Positions 38,550-48,045 of a DNA stretch of 54,622 nucleotides are shown here, piece by piece. A program made the translations under genes and the position numbers. Within the stretch, counting starts at the first letter, position 1. Each line of letters opens with the position of its first letter. This DNA comes from Spraguea lophii (taxonomy: Eukaryota > Microsporidia > Spragueidae), in the NCBI GenBank assembly GCA_001887945.1, contig LDOQ01000348.1:1-54622 (forward strand), in the 5' to 3' direction. Under the pieces are notes generated by a model. The model was given only the letters and a program-made list of their open reading frames with translations. It had not been told where the DNA came from and made no database searches.

Positions 38550-40451
38550 ATGATTTTTTCGCATTCGCAAGATTATTTATGCTTATACACAGAAGAAAAA
38601 CTAAATATTTACAAAATAAGTGATTTTATTACATTTAAATTATCATTAGATTTTGATGCAATATCATCTCTACATATAAAAGGTTCTATATTATTTATAG
38701 GTTTGTTTAATGGTGAACTATATTTTTACGATATTGAAAAAAACAAGAAATCTCTTATAACAATTTTTGATTCTGAAATAAAATGTATAGATTCTTTAGA
38801 AAATGAAATATGTATATGTACGACTGATGGAGAGATATACATTTATATTAAAGCAGGAGAAAAGTATATTTCATCCAAGATATTTTCACATAATGCAATT
38901 ATAACACAAGCAGTATGTACACCATTAGAATATTACATAGTAGATTCTACCAATAGATTATTTATATATCCAACAAAATCATGTTATGATTATTTACATG
39001 CACCTATAATATACAAGAAATATTTTTTTATAACAGAAAATAAAAAAATATTCTGTAGAACGAAAGATGCGTTTGAGAAAATTATAGAAATTAATGAAAA
39101 TGAAGAGAAAATAGAAAATATGTTTTTCTCAGAAGAAGGAGGTATATTATTTATTTCAACTAAGAATAAAATATTTATTGTAAATATAAATAATAGGGAA
39201 ATATTAAGAGAAATAAACATAGAAAGGAATAAGTGTTTCTTTTATGATTTTAAATACAATAGAATGGTAGAAATAGAAAATAAAGAAAATATTTCTTTTT
39301 CATATAAAAATGATATTTTGGATGAAGAAGAAATAAAATTAAAAATGAATAAAATAATATTTGAGAGTGATAAAATATTGAAAGTTGTTAATGATTTTAA
39401 TGAAGAGGATAGTAAACAATATAATTATTCAGAGAAATATAAAAATAATGAAAATGAAAAAAGAATTAAAAGAGCGAGACAGTCTGAAATAAAAGAGTAT
39501 GACATTTACCAGGAAAGTGAAAATTCTTATATTCGAAGAAAATCTGTTATTGAAGAAGATTTATTTTCTAAGAAGAACGATAAAGATTTAGAAGATTTAT
39601 TTTCTGATAATGAAGAATTAGTTGAAGAATTAATAATAAAAGAGCAGAAGGTAGAACCTCGATTATTTGGATGTGATAAATTAATAAGTTATAACAGACA
39701 TGGATATATTGTTAGATTAAGTGATATAACATTTGAGATAGTGTATCATGATAGTAATATTTCTCCTATGAAAATTACAGATGAAGAAATAATTAATGGT
39801 TGCGTAGGAAATGGATATTTTACTATTGCATCAAAAAATATTTTATATTGTTACGACAAAGAATTAAAATGGAAGAAAAAATATAATAAAAAAATAAATA
39901 AGGTGGTATGTGATAAAAATATCGTTGTATTTTTAGATGATGAAATAAATACAATAGAAATATATGATAAGAAAGAAAATTTATTAGATGAAATATATAT
40001 GAAAGGTGTTTATAATGTTTGTACCTATGAAGATGAAATATGTTTATTTACTAAAAATTATATGAAAATGTATAAAGAGAATAAATTAGAATATTTAGTA
40101 TGCTTACCAGAGTTTGTAGGAATTTATGGGAATAAAATATATTATGGTAATAAGAATGTTTATGAAATTGATAAATTTAGTAGAAAAGTTGTTGAATGTG
40201 ATGGTATACCTTTATGTGTAATAGAAAATCATATAATTGCGTTATGTAGGATTAATGGAGAATATAAAATAGAACCAGAACCACATGTAGAATATTACAA
40301 AATTGAGAAAAGATATGATATTGTGGTACAAAAGGAAAATATTGAAGAAGAAAGAAAAGATTATACCCATAATGAAGTTATGCCGGAACATCCAAGTGGT
40401 ATGATTAGAAGGCCTAAAAAAGGAAAATATAATCCAACTTTAGATAAATAA
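38550..40451 (+). CDS. Ctf4/WDHD1-like replisome adaptor
   Basis: The N-terminal ~250 residues are beta-propeller-like (SLHIKGSILFIGLFNGELYFYD, IKCIDSLENEICICTTDGEIYIY). A charged linker contains Asp/Glu-Leu-Phe clusters (EEDLFSKK, LEDLFSDN). A second propeller then begins LFGCDKLISYNRHGYIVRLS and continues with ITFEIVYHDSN, matching the SepB domain of Ctf4/Mcl1/And-1. That protein trimerises and ties DNA polymerase alpha to the CMG helicase at forks. Human and yeast proteins are 900-1100 aa, so 633 aa is reduced; the C-terminal helical part is short. CCC at 38544-38546 lies three bases before the ATG. Confidence 0.82.
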   Translation: MIFSHSQDYLCLYTEEKLNIYKISDFITFKLSLDFDAISSLHIKGSILFIGLFNGELYFYDIEKNKKSLITIFDSEIKCIDSLENEICICTTDGEIYIYIKAGEKYISSKIFSHNAIITQAVCTPLEYYIVDSTNRLFIYPTKSCYDYLHAPIIYKKYFFITENKKIFCRTKDAFEKIIEINENEEKIENMFFSEEGGILFISTKNKIFIVNINNREILREINIERNKCFFYDFKYNRMVEIENKENISFSYKNDILDEEEIKLKMNKIIFESDKILKVVNDFNEEDSKQYNYSEKYKNNENEKRIKRARQSEIKEYDIYQESENSYIRRKSVIEEDLFSKKNDKDLEDLFSDNEELVEELIIKEQKVEPRLFGCDKLISYNRHGYIVRLSDITFEIVYHDSNISPMKITDEEIINGCVGNGYFTIASKNILYCYDKELKWKKKYNKKINKVVCDKNIVVFLDDEINTIEIYDKKENLLDEIYMKGVYNVCTYEDEICLFTKNYMKMYKENKLEYLVCLPEFVGIYGNKIYYGNKNVYEIDKFSRKVVECDGIPLCVIENHIIALCRINGEYKIEPEPHVEYYKIEKRYDIVVQKENIEEERKDYTHNEVMPEHPSGMIRRPKKGKYNPTLDK

Positions 40452-40516
40452 ATTTTTATTTTTCCGATTTTATTTCATATGAAAAAACAAATATAAAAAA
40501 TATCAGCAAATGTTAA

Positions 40517-40590
40517 GGTGACATGGTCTAGCTTGGAATGATTTCTGCTTAGGGTGCAGGCGGTCCTGGGTTCGAGTCCCAGTGTCACCC
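40517..40590 (+). tRNA. tRNA-Pro (anticodon AGG)
   Basis: A full cloverleaf can be folded. The acceptor stem is GGTGACA (40517-40523) with TGTCACC (40583-40589) and discriminator C at 40590. The anticodon stem TCTGC/GCAGG encloses the loop TTAGGGT, with anticodon AGG at 40551-40553. The T arm is CTGGG-TTCGAGT-CCCAG, containing a perfect B box GGTTCGAGTCC (40569-40579). The D arm starts TGGTCTAG. No intron. TTTTT at 40591-40595 is the polymerase III terminator. Confidence 0.97.
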
Positions 40591-40595
40591 TTTTT
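40591..40595 (+). terminator. Pol III terminator of tRNA-Pro
   Basis: TTTTT directly after the tRNA discriminator base, the standard RNA polymerase III stop signal. Confidence 0.85.
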
Positions 40596-40810
40596 GCCGT
40601 TGATAACAAATTAAAAAAGATTAAATGTTCATAAATCAGAATATAATTTTTTTATTAAATTATTTATTAAAATGAAACTTTTTAGAAATCTCTTGGCTGT
40701 CTGCAACCTACTGTGATTTATGAATTAATAAAATCTTTATCATAAAAATTTATAAACTAAAAATAATTAATATTCAATTAGAAACATTCATTAACTTTTT
40801 TAATTTTTAT

Positions 40811-42361
40811 TTATCTTTTCATATAAATCATTACTTCCATTTTATCCGTCCCTGGAAACATATCATACGCTCTTACCAATTCTATATTAAATTTTTCATT
40901 TTTATATTTTTTTGACTCATCCCTCATCAAATCCTTAATATTCTGCACACTCTGCTTATAATCACAACTAATATAAAATAATTCCTTTATATTAGATTCA
41001 CGTATCCAAGAAATCACATCTTTAGAAACACCATTTCTCGGTGGATCTAAAATAGCACTATAATTTTGATTAACATCCAAATATTCCCTTATTTTCTTAA
41101 TATCACCCAATTTAAATTCATAATTATTTATTTTATTATTTTGTAAATTATATTCTACCATATTCTTACAATCTTCATTATTTTCTATTCCTATTATTTT
41201 TTTATAATTTTTATTTAATAAAATACCTATAACACCACTACCACAACATAAATCTAACAGATATTCTCCATCAGCAGATAATAATGATATATCTTCTATT
41301 ATTTTAGTAAATGTAATATTACATTGAAAAAAAGAAAAAAAATTCGTTTTAAATTTATATTCTCCAAAATAAAAATCTATGCTATCCTTACCTCTTACAC
41401 CCATTATTTTATTTTTATCATTACGTATTCCATCAAAATTATCAGAACTAAAATTTATATATAAATTCTCAAAAGGAAGATTTTCTATAAAAGTTACCAA
41501 TTCATTTAAAATACCATCAATAGGTGTTTTATCTGTAAAATATTTTTTTATATTATTTTCTTCCTCTTCATTACAATGTATGCCCACCATGCTTATAATT
41601 TCATCATTAAATTCTTTCAATAATAAAACTTTTAAATATCCTATCTTTGTTTCTCTGTTAAATATCAATTGTTCTTTATCTTTTAAATTATCATTTATCT
41701 CCTGTATTTTACTTTTTAATATTTCACTTATAAATTGTACCTCATTAACCTCCATTACTTTATTATAATTTCTATTCCCTCTAAATCCTAATGCAGGCTT
41801 AGGAATAATTCCAAATGTTAATTCCATTTTATTCCTTAAATTAGACAGTGCTGGTTTTACCACAATTTTATTTTCAGATTCTTTACCATCATTATTATTG
41901 TTATCAATACTATTGTTGTTATTGTTATCAACATTCTCACCATTATTATCATTATCATTGTTAGATTCTTTTATGTTTAAATATTTTTTATTCATTTCCT
42001 TACTTTCTTCATCTCCTATAATTTTATTATTTTTATAAAATTCCATTATCATATTTTCTTTATATTTTATTTGCTCACTATATTCCATCTTCCACAAAGG
42101 TGTTACTTTATCTCTTATATCTACTATATCCTCCTCTACTCTTTCTTTCTTATGCTCTTTATATTCCACTTTTTCAAATATTATTTCTATTTTTTTATAT
42201 GTAATATTAGGTATATTATCCATATCAACATGTAAATAACCATGTTTATTACCTTCTTTATAAACTATTTTATGTTTAACATCTATGTGTTTTTTAAAAA
42301 TGTTTCTTAATATTTTCATATTAAAATATTTTGGAAGAGGAGAAAATTTGTAACAAAACAT
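40811..42361 (-). CDS. TRM2: tRNA (uracil-5)-methyltransferase, Trm2/TrmA family
   Basis: Makes m5U (ribothymidine) at position 54 of tRNAs using S-adenosylmethionine. The 516-aa protein has the SAM-binding motif LLDLCCGSGVIGILLNK, the DPPRNG motif, the catalytic Cys466 in FYISCDYKQS and, at the end, FPGTDKMEVM where Glu509 matches the family's general base. These are the diagnostic residues of the RlmD/TrmA/Trm2 group. An Asn/Asp-rich insert (a run of NNNN-type repeats) lies near residue 150. The N-terminal ~130 residues have no clear family match. The start is supported by CCC (GGG at 42366-42368), four bases upstream. Confidence 0.93.
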   Translation of the reverse strand: MFCYKFSPLPKYFNMKILRNIFKKHIDVKHKIVYKEGNKHGYLHVDMDNIPNITYKKIEIIFEKVEYKEHKKERVEEDIVDIRDKVTPLWKMEYSEQIKYKENMIMEFYKNNKIIGDEESKEMNKKYLNIKESNNDNDNNGENVDNNNNNSIDNNNNDGKESENKIVVKPALSNLRNKMELTFGIIPKPALGFRGNRNYNKVMEVNEVQFISEILKSKIQEINDNLKDKEQLIFNRETKIGYLKVLLLKEFNDEIISMVGIHCNEEEENNIKKYFTDKTPIDGILNELVTFIENLPFENLYINFSSDNFDGIRNDKNKIMGVRGKDSIDFYFGEYKFKTNFFSFFQCNITFTKIIEDISLLSADGEYLLDLCCGSGVIGILLNKNYKKIIGIENNEDCKNMVEYNLQNNKINNYEFKLGDIKKIREYLDVNQNYSAILDPPRNGVSKDVISWIRESNIKELFYISCDYKQSVQNIKDLMRDESKKYKNEKFNIELVRAYDMFPGTDKMEVMIYMKR

Positions 42362-42424
42362 AAATGGGTAAAGATTTTTATATTTATAAACTTTCGTTTT
42401 TTTATTAATTAGATTTGTATTTAT

Positions 42425-42604
42425 TATAAGTTATGTTAGGTTACGGCCTACCATAATCTAGACCTTGGGTTCTTAAAACACATCTAAGCTTATACTAACT
42501 ATTTTTACTATAAATATGGATTAATCTCATTTTATCTTCTAAAATGTGGAAGTTTGTATATAATGTATTTTCCCTCCCAACTTCTCAGAGATTCCTAACC
42601 TCTT
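42425..42604 (+). repeat. Dispersed repeat copy abutting the 5S gene
   Basis: From GGTTACGGCCTACCATAATC through TAAGCTTATACTAACTA and ATGGATTAATCTCATTTTAT to CTCAGAGATTCCTAACCTCT this follows the first half of the 25.4 kb element in the same orientation. It stops about 15 bases before the 3' end of the 5S rRNA gene, which runs the opposite way. Confidence 0.75.
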
Positions 42605-42618
42605 AAAAAAAATATAAA

Positions 42619-42736
42619 AACTACAGCACCAAGTTTTCTCAAGTAGTCGCCCACCTTAATACTCGCTTGGCTCTCACTGGCTTAACTTCGGAGATCGGAC
42701 GGGATCCGGTGTTTTTCAGTGGATATGGCCGTAACT
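42619..42736 (-). rRNA. 5S ribosomal RNA
   Basis: The reverse strand reads AGTTACGGCCATATCCACTG at the 5' end, then CCGTCCGATCTCCGAAGTTA (loop C and box A region), AGCCAGTGAGAGCC, GGTGGGCGACTACTTGAG and GGTGCTGTAGT, the standard 5S landmarks in order over about 118 nt. The terminal helix AGTTAC/GTAGTT pairs with two G-U wobbles. A T run follows the 3' end on the coding strand (AAAAA at 42616-42620 on the + strand), the polymerase III terminator. It is a single gene away from any large rRNA genes in the window. Confidence 0.96.
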
Positions 42737-43214
42737 GTTATAAGTTTATAAAGAGGTATAAATAATATTATAATTAATATAATGATGATAGGTAATATTA
42801 TATGATAAATATGGTAAAAAGATGAATGAGGTAAGAAACTTATAAGATATGGTGAATGAAATAATAAAAATAATATTAACCGTTATAATTTTAAATTTAA
42901 ATGATATTCTGATAAATAATATTTTTTAAGTAATATTTTACATTCTTTGTTATTCCTATAATATTTCTTCTTCTTTTAAAATTACAAAGTTCTAATGATA
43001 AATCATAACATAGAATATGATGATAAAATGAAATAAACTATAATAGGCATAATACTATAATAACAACAAATCAAATGATATAATACTATGATCATATTAT
43101 TATATTTTATCATTTATACTTTATTTCCTTTTATAAGCATAACAGTCTCTCCTTTGTATCAGATTTATTTTTCCATCAAAATATTATATTTTCCTATTTC
43201 CCCTTTCATAAACT
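42737..43214. other. Intergenic stretch between 5S rRNA and DOM34
   Basis: AT-rich. The only signal is CCCC at 43200-43203, eleven bases upstream of the DOM34 start. Confidence 0.5.
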
Positions 43215-44198
43215 ATGAAGATTATAAAAGAGAATATAGATATGAAACATAAATGTTGTAAATTGGAATATATACCTGAACATTCTGAAGATATATGTAG
43301 ATTATACGATATAATAGAATATGGTGATATTATACGTTCATTTACGTATAGAAAAGTTGCTGTTACGGCTAAAGATCAAAAAAAGATACGTCTTTTGTTA
43401 GAAATGAAGGTGGAAAAGGTGGATGTTGATTTAGAAGCATCTGTATTATTTATCGGTGGTATAACTAATGTAGAAAATGAATATGTAAAAATCGGATCCC
43501 ATCATACTTTTAAAATAGGAGTGGGCGATAGATTGTGTATTATGAAATCTAAGATAAATGATATATCTATGAAATTTATACGTGGAGTGAAAGAATCATT
43601 ATGTGAGATTTTGTTTTTAATGGAAAATAAAAACGAGGTGGAAATAATTGTATTTAATAATAATTTTTATAAAACATTGAAAAGAGTGAAAGTTAGGGAA
43701 ATAGAAAAAGAAATAAAAAATATAAATATTTCTGATATAAAATTATTAGTGCTTATAAATTTTAAAAAAGATATAAATACTACGTATAAATATATTAATG
43801 TTAAAATACCATCAGAAATAAGAAATAATACAAATATTATAGAATTTTGTTTAAAGGATAAAAAAATAAGTAAGCAGATAGAAAATACTCAGTTTTATAA
43901 AAATTTTAAAAATATGGAAAATTTTATAAAACAACAGCATAGTAATGAAAATATGGTAAGCATAGGTATAAAAGAAGTGAAAGAGAGTATGGAATATGCA
44001 GCAATAAAAATTTTGATATTTTCTTCAAATTTGATAAAAACGATAGAACAGAAGAAAGAAATAGAAAAAATGGTAAAAGAGTTAAAAAACCAGAAGGCAG
44101 AAGTTTCAATAATTCCACATACACATCCCCTGGGAATGAAATTAGAAGATTTTGGAGGCATGGTTGCAGTATTAAAATTTCAACATAGATTTAATTAA
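43215..44198 (+). CDS. DOM34: Ribosome-rescue factor Dom34/Pelota
   Basis: An eRF1-like protein that, with Hbs1, splits stalled ribosomes in no-go and non-stop decay. The 327-aa product starts MKIIKENIDMKHK and has the pelota Sm-like domain (YIPEHSEDICRLYDIIEYGD, then RKVAVTAKDQKK and KIGSHHTFKIGVGD). The central domain is followed by the C-terminal eRF1_3-type domain, ending IIPHTHPLGMKLEDFGGMVA and VLKFQHRF. It lacks a GGQ motif, as expected for Dom34. It is somewhat short against 380-386 aa in yeast and human. CCCC at 43200-43203. Confidence 0.93.
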   Translation: MKIIKENIDMKHKCCKLEYIPEHSEDICRLYDIIEYGDIIRSFTYRKVAVTAKDQKKIRLLLEMKVEKVDVDLEASVLFIGGITNVENEYVKIGSHHTFKIGVGDRLCIMKSKINDISMKFIRGVKESLCEILFLMENKNEVEIIVFNNNFYKTLKRVKVREIEKEIKNINISDIKLLVLINFKKDINTTYKYINVKIPSEIRNNTNIIEFCLKDKKISKQIENTQFYKNFKNMENFIKQQHSNENMVSIGIKEVKESMEYAAIKILIFSSNLIKTIEQKKEIEKMVKELKNQKAEVSIIPHTHPLGMKLEDFGGMVAVLKFQHRFN

Positions 44199-44714
44199 AA
44201 GAAAAGTAAAAATATTTTTATTATAAGATTTTAATTAAAGACAAAAATATATTTTTAATTAATAAATACGTTATGATTTATATCCTTTATCTTTTTGCAA
44301 TGTTAGTTTTTTCATTGTTTTTCTGAAACCAAAAATGAAGAATGGGGATCCTATTCTATTACTTTTTCAATCTTTATAATTTATTAAATAACCAAGGATT
44401 TAACATAATGATAAGATATTCTTTTTATTAAAAGATTATGAATCTTAAAAAATAATAAATGTTAATTATAATAAAAATGTTATTGCCAAAATAATTATTG
44501 TATTCATTTATAATCTAAAAATATTATATTCACAAATGTAACTTTTATTTTTTTTATCATAGGAATAGAAAACTTTTCATCTACTTTAATATAAATTCTA
44601 ATTAATATTTTAAATTCTTTAATTACAATTAAACTTTTCTGGTAATTTAAAACAATAATCTAAGACCATTAGTTTTGTTAAAACAAAAAATGAATATTTA
44701 CATGTTACATTTAT
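44199..44714. other. Intergenic stretch between convergent genes
   Basis: AT-rich, with no gene or RNA recognised. Confidence 0.5.
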
Positions 44715-45722
44715 TTAGAATTCTGTTATCGCATCAATTTCTATTCCTGTTAATATTTCACTTGATTCATTTATAATTATTTTTTTCTGATCTTCAAACA
44801 ACGATCTTCTACACAATGGACAAACTTGCTGTTGTTCTGCCCATCTTTTTAAACACTCAACATGAAAAGAATGTCCACATATTATTTTTTTTCCTAATTC
44901 CATATCTTCTGCACATATAGGACATGTACCTTCCATAACATCTTCACACGAATCTAAAAAGTTTTTAATTTCTCTAAACGCCTTTAAATTTTTTATTGAC
45001 TTTCCTAGATTTTTTATCGTATTTACCAATTCTCTGAAAATATTGAAAGGTACTCTAAATTTTACTGCAGTTACAATAAAAAAACATAAATATGAAACCA
45101 AACGTACCGTGCCAAATATTATTTCTACTATAAATTTACATATCGTTTTTTTATCCCCTTCATCCATACCATTCAATAAAAATAAAACAAGATTTTTTTT
45201 CGCAGCCATCGTCACAATAAAAAATTCAAATGAAAATAAAATACACATTCCCGAAAATATAAAAGTATGACAAAATGCAATTAAAAACGCACTGGCACTT
45301 AAAACCAACGATATTACCTGTAATACCCCCAAATTATCATCACTATCGTATATTCGCATATTAAATATCCAATTTATAGATTTTACACCCAATAAAAAAC
45401 AAATAACCAACAGATTAAGAACTGATAATTCATCACTAAAAATTGTTATAATAAGTAAAAAATCCGTAAGAAAGAAAAAACACTTATCGTTAATAGAACT
45501 TATTTCATCAGAACGTAATTCACCTACAAACACATGTATAATATAACAGTATGTAACATACATCAGATAAAGAATAAATCCACCAAATAAAAAATGTAAT
45601 CCATTCTTTTGCACAATAGCAATAAGCGTGGAATATAAATTTTTGGAATTGGAATATTCTAATAGAATGAAGAATGAGGTGATAAAAAAATGAAATATAC
45701 CGTAGTAATGAATTAATTTCAT
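44715..45722 (-). CDS. HRD1: ER-membrane RING E3 ubiquitin ligase, Hrd1-like
   Basis: Ubiquitin ligase of ER-associated degradation. The 335-aa protein has about six hydrophobic membrane segments in its first ~230 residues and then a cytosolic RING-H2 domain. The ligands are Cys267, Cys270, Cys282, His284, His287, Cys290, Cys301 and Cys304, in CPICAEDM, IICGHSFHVECLKRW and CPLCRR, with the spacing of Hrd1/synoviolin. The long disordered tail of yeast Hrd1 is missing. CCC (GGG at 45725-45727) lies two bases before the start. With the PDI in this window it indicates a working ER quality-control system. Other multi-spanning RING ligases remain possible. Confidence 0.87.
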   Translation of the reverse strand: MKLIHYYGIFHFFITSFFILLEYSNSKNLYSTLIAIVQKNGLHFLFGGFILYLMYVTYCYIIHVFVGELRSDEISSINDKCFFFLTDFLLIITIFSDELSVLNLLVICFLLGVKSINWIFNMRIYDSDDNLGVLQVISLVLSASAFLIAFCHTFIFSGMCILFSFEFFIVTMAAKKNLVLFLLNGMDEGDKKTICKFIVEIIFGTVRLVSYLCFFIVTAVKFRVPFNIFRELVNTIKNLGKSIKNLKAFREIKNFLDSCEDVMEGTCPICAEDMELGKKIICGHSFHVECLKRWAEQQQVCPLCRRSLFEDQKKIIINESSEILTGIEIDAITEF

Positions 45723-45947
45723 AAGGGTAAAATAAATAGAAATAATTTAATAATGATTTAATATTTTAATCTTAATAAATTTATTCGGCGATTCAATGAT
45801 TTATCCAATGATGTAATGTTTTAATACTGCTACCGGCATCTTAATATTTTTTATTACATTCAACATTGTATATCTATTTACTCGCTAACAAACATATTTG
45901 CTTATTTACTCGTTTACTAACATATTCATTATACATTCACTTATCCA

Positions 45948-46928
45948 TTATACATTTATATGTCTCTCTTTTATATGTAAATATAATTTATTTCTATCTT
46001 TAAATTCTTTATTACAATAAGAACATGTTAAAAATATATATGGCTCATTAGGAATATTTCTATGTTTTATTTTCTCTTCTACTTCTTTTTCTTCCACTTT
46101 CTCTATTTTATTTTCTTGTTTACTTATTATTTTTATATCTTTATCTTCGACTCTTTTTATTGTTTCTTTAGATTTTTTTATTTCCGATTTACTTGCGCAT
46201 TTACCTTCTAATTTATCATATTTTTGATGTTTTATTAATTTATTTTCATTATTAAAACTTCTTTTACATTCTTTACACCAATATTTTCTTGTTTGTTTCT
46301 TTTTTATGATTTCTTCTTTAATATTTGGTATGTGTATTATATTTTTTATTTCTTGATTGTATATTATTTTTAAAATATCATTCACCTGCTCTTTGTAGCT
46401 AATATCATTTATTTCTATTTTTTTTATATTTTTTATTCTTGCAATATTATCTTCAGAACATTTTAAATTTAATTTATATTCTATTCTTGTTAAAATATCA
46501 TTAATCTTATTCTCACTTAGATTATGTAAATTGTTATTTAAATTATTTAGATTATTGGTATGTAAATTATTTTTATTTCTATTTCTATTTAAACTATTGT
46601 TATTTAAATTATCTCTTAAGAAATAACATTTGATTTTATTTTTTATTGTTTCCATTTTACTTTTAAATGCTGTTTCTATGCCTATATCTTCTAAAATATC
46701 ATTGTATGCATCCATTATCTCTTGTGTTTTACTTACACTTCCTTTTCTATCTGGATGATATTTTAATAAAAGTTTATTATAAACAGTACGTATATATTGT
46801 ATATCATCAGTATTTTTAACATGAAGAATATCATATGGTGATCTTCTAAAGAAAAATATATATATATTTTTTATTATAGACTTACATATGTTAGAATATT
46901 TAAGAAATAATCTGTATAGAATAAACAT
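45948..46928 (-). CDS. J-domain protein with C2H2-type zinc fingers
   Basis: A 326-aa Hsp70 co-chaperone candidate. A J domain spans about residues 30-82 (SPYDILHVKN, LLLKYHPDRKG with the HPD triad at 58-60, and IMDAYNDILEDIG). It is preceded by a ~28-residue hydrophobic, basic-flanked segment (MFILYRLFLKYSN... IYIFFFRR) that may anchor it in a membrane. The middle is Asn-rich. Two zinc-finger-like motifs follow: YWCKECKRSFNNENKLIKHQ and, at the C-terminus, FLTCSYCNKEFKDRNKLYLH ending IKERHINV, a good C2H2 finger. J domain plus C2H2 fingers recalls Jjj1/DNAJC21 of ribosome maturation, but a hydrophobic leader is not part of that family. CCC (GGG 46935-46937). Confidence 0.85.
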   Translation of the reverse strand: MFILYRLFLKYSNICKSIIKNIYIFFFRRSPYDILHVKNTDDIQYIRTVYNKLLLKYHPDRKGSVSKTQEIMDAYNDILEDIGIETAFKSKMETIKNKIKCYFLRDNLNNNSLNRNRNKNNLHTNNLNNLNNNLHNLSENKINDILTRIEYKLNLKCSEDNIARIKNIKKIEINDISYKEQVNDILKIIYNQEIKNIIHIPNIKEEIIKKKQTRKYWCKECKRSFNNENKLIKHQKYDKLEGKCASKSEIKKSKETIKRVEDKDIKIISKQENKIEKVEEKEVEEKIKHRNIPNEPYIFLTCSYCNKEFKDRNKLYLHIKERHINV

Positions 46929-48045
46929 AAGGATGGGTATATGTTTATTAAAGAATAATAATATGGGAATTGTAATATAAATGTGATATAATGTACTGAT
47001 TGTTAAATAAATATAATATCTTTAAATAATATACTGTACAAAATTATGATACTTTAATATCTTTAATATTGTTTAAATAATATTTCAATTTAAACTGTTT
47101 AATGGAGATTTACATTACAATCTTAGATATTCTTTAAATATATTCTATTATCCAAAGTTTTTTATTCTTTATAAAAAATAATTTTATAACTTTTTAAATT
47201 CTATATTCTTTCTAATTTATATTATAAAATAAATGTACGTTTTTAAAATAAAAAAAATATTTAATGATATATTTTACGTTCCAGTAGTATTTTAATATAT
47301 TAATTTGTTTGATGCTGATTTTTTTAATTGTAAATAGATTATAAACTTATTGGTGATATATTAGATGTATCACTTAATGTGTATATATACATGGGATTTT
47401 ATAATGAACATAGATTTTTAATTTAGTACCCAAAGGACATAGACCACAATAAACCGTAATAGGCCGGGTAATTTCTATAAATAAAAACTCCATTATAAGA
47501 AAGCAGAGGTATCAATTACAACTACTTGATATTTTTATAATTTTAAATGCTGATTTTTTAGTTATCAACAGTTATGAATGTAAAAACTTAGGAAATGTAA
47601 AGAATTAGAGATGTATTTTTTTATATTATAACATATCGAAATTATATAAAAAAACTTCTATAAATAAATTATATATAATTTAATCGAAATGGCTATGATG
47701 TTAAAACATATTTTAATAATATTTATATAAAATATAATATAAATATAAATAAATAAGAGAATAAAGTTATATTTTAATTGTTCAAATATTTATTAGATTC
47801 TATCTATAAATATTTCATTATTACTTTATTTATAATAAAATAATTATAGTTTCTTAAAGTAGTAATAACCTATTTTTATAAATAAGGAATATATGTGATA
47901 TATAAATATATGCATAATGAAAAAATAAAGAATATATATAATTATATAATTATATAAACAAATAAACAATATTTTATTATTATATTATATGTATTCTTTA
48001 TTTGGTATTTATATGCGTATATATATCGCACATATTCTTTATTTT
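46929..48045. other. Gene-poor stretch with repeat fragment
   Basis: No gene. It contains a fragment of the dispersed repeat (47355-47475) and the start of the second tandem duplication (from about 47820). Confidence 0.55.
47355..47475 (-). repeat. Fragment of the dispersed repeat
   Basis: The + strand reads CCAAAGGACATAGACCACAA then CCGTAATAGGCCGGG, matching the reverse complement of the 25.4 kb element head (CCGAAGGTCACAGACCATGG, TAGGCCGC). It is preceded by weaker similarity (GATGTATCACTTAATGTGTA). A partial and uncertain copy. Confidence 0.45.

Noticed and set aside
47989..48045. Upstream in-frame ATG of the secreted-protein gene
   Set aside because: The added 19 residues would bury the signal peptide, and the tandem copy starts at the equivalent of 48046.
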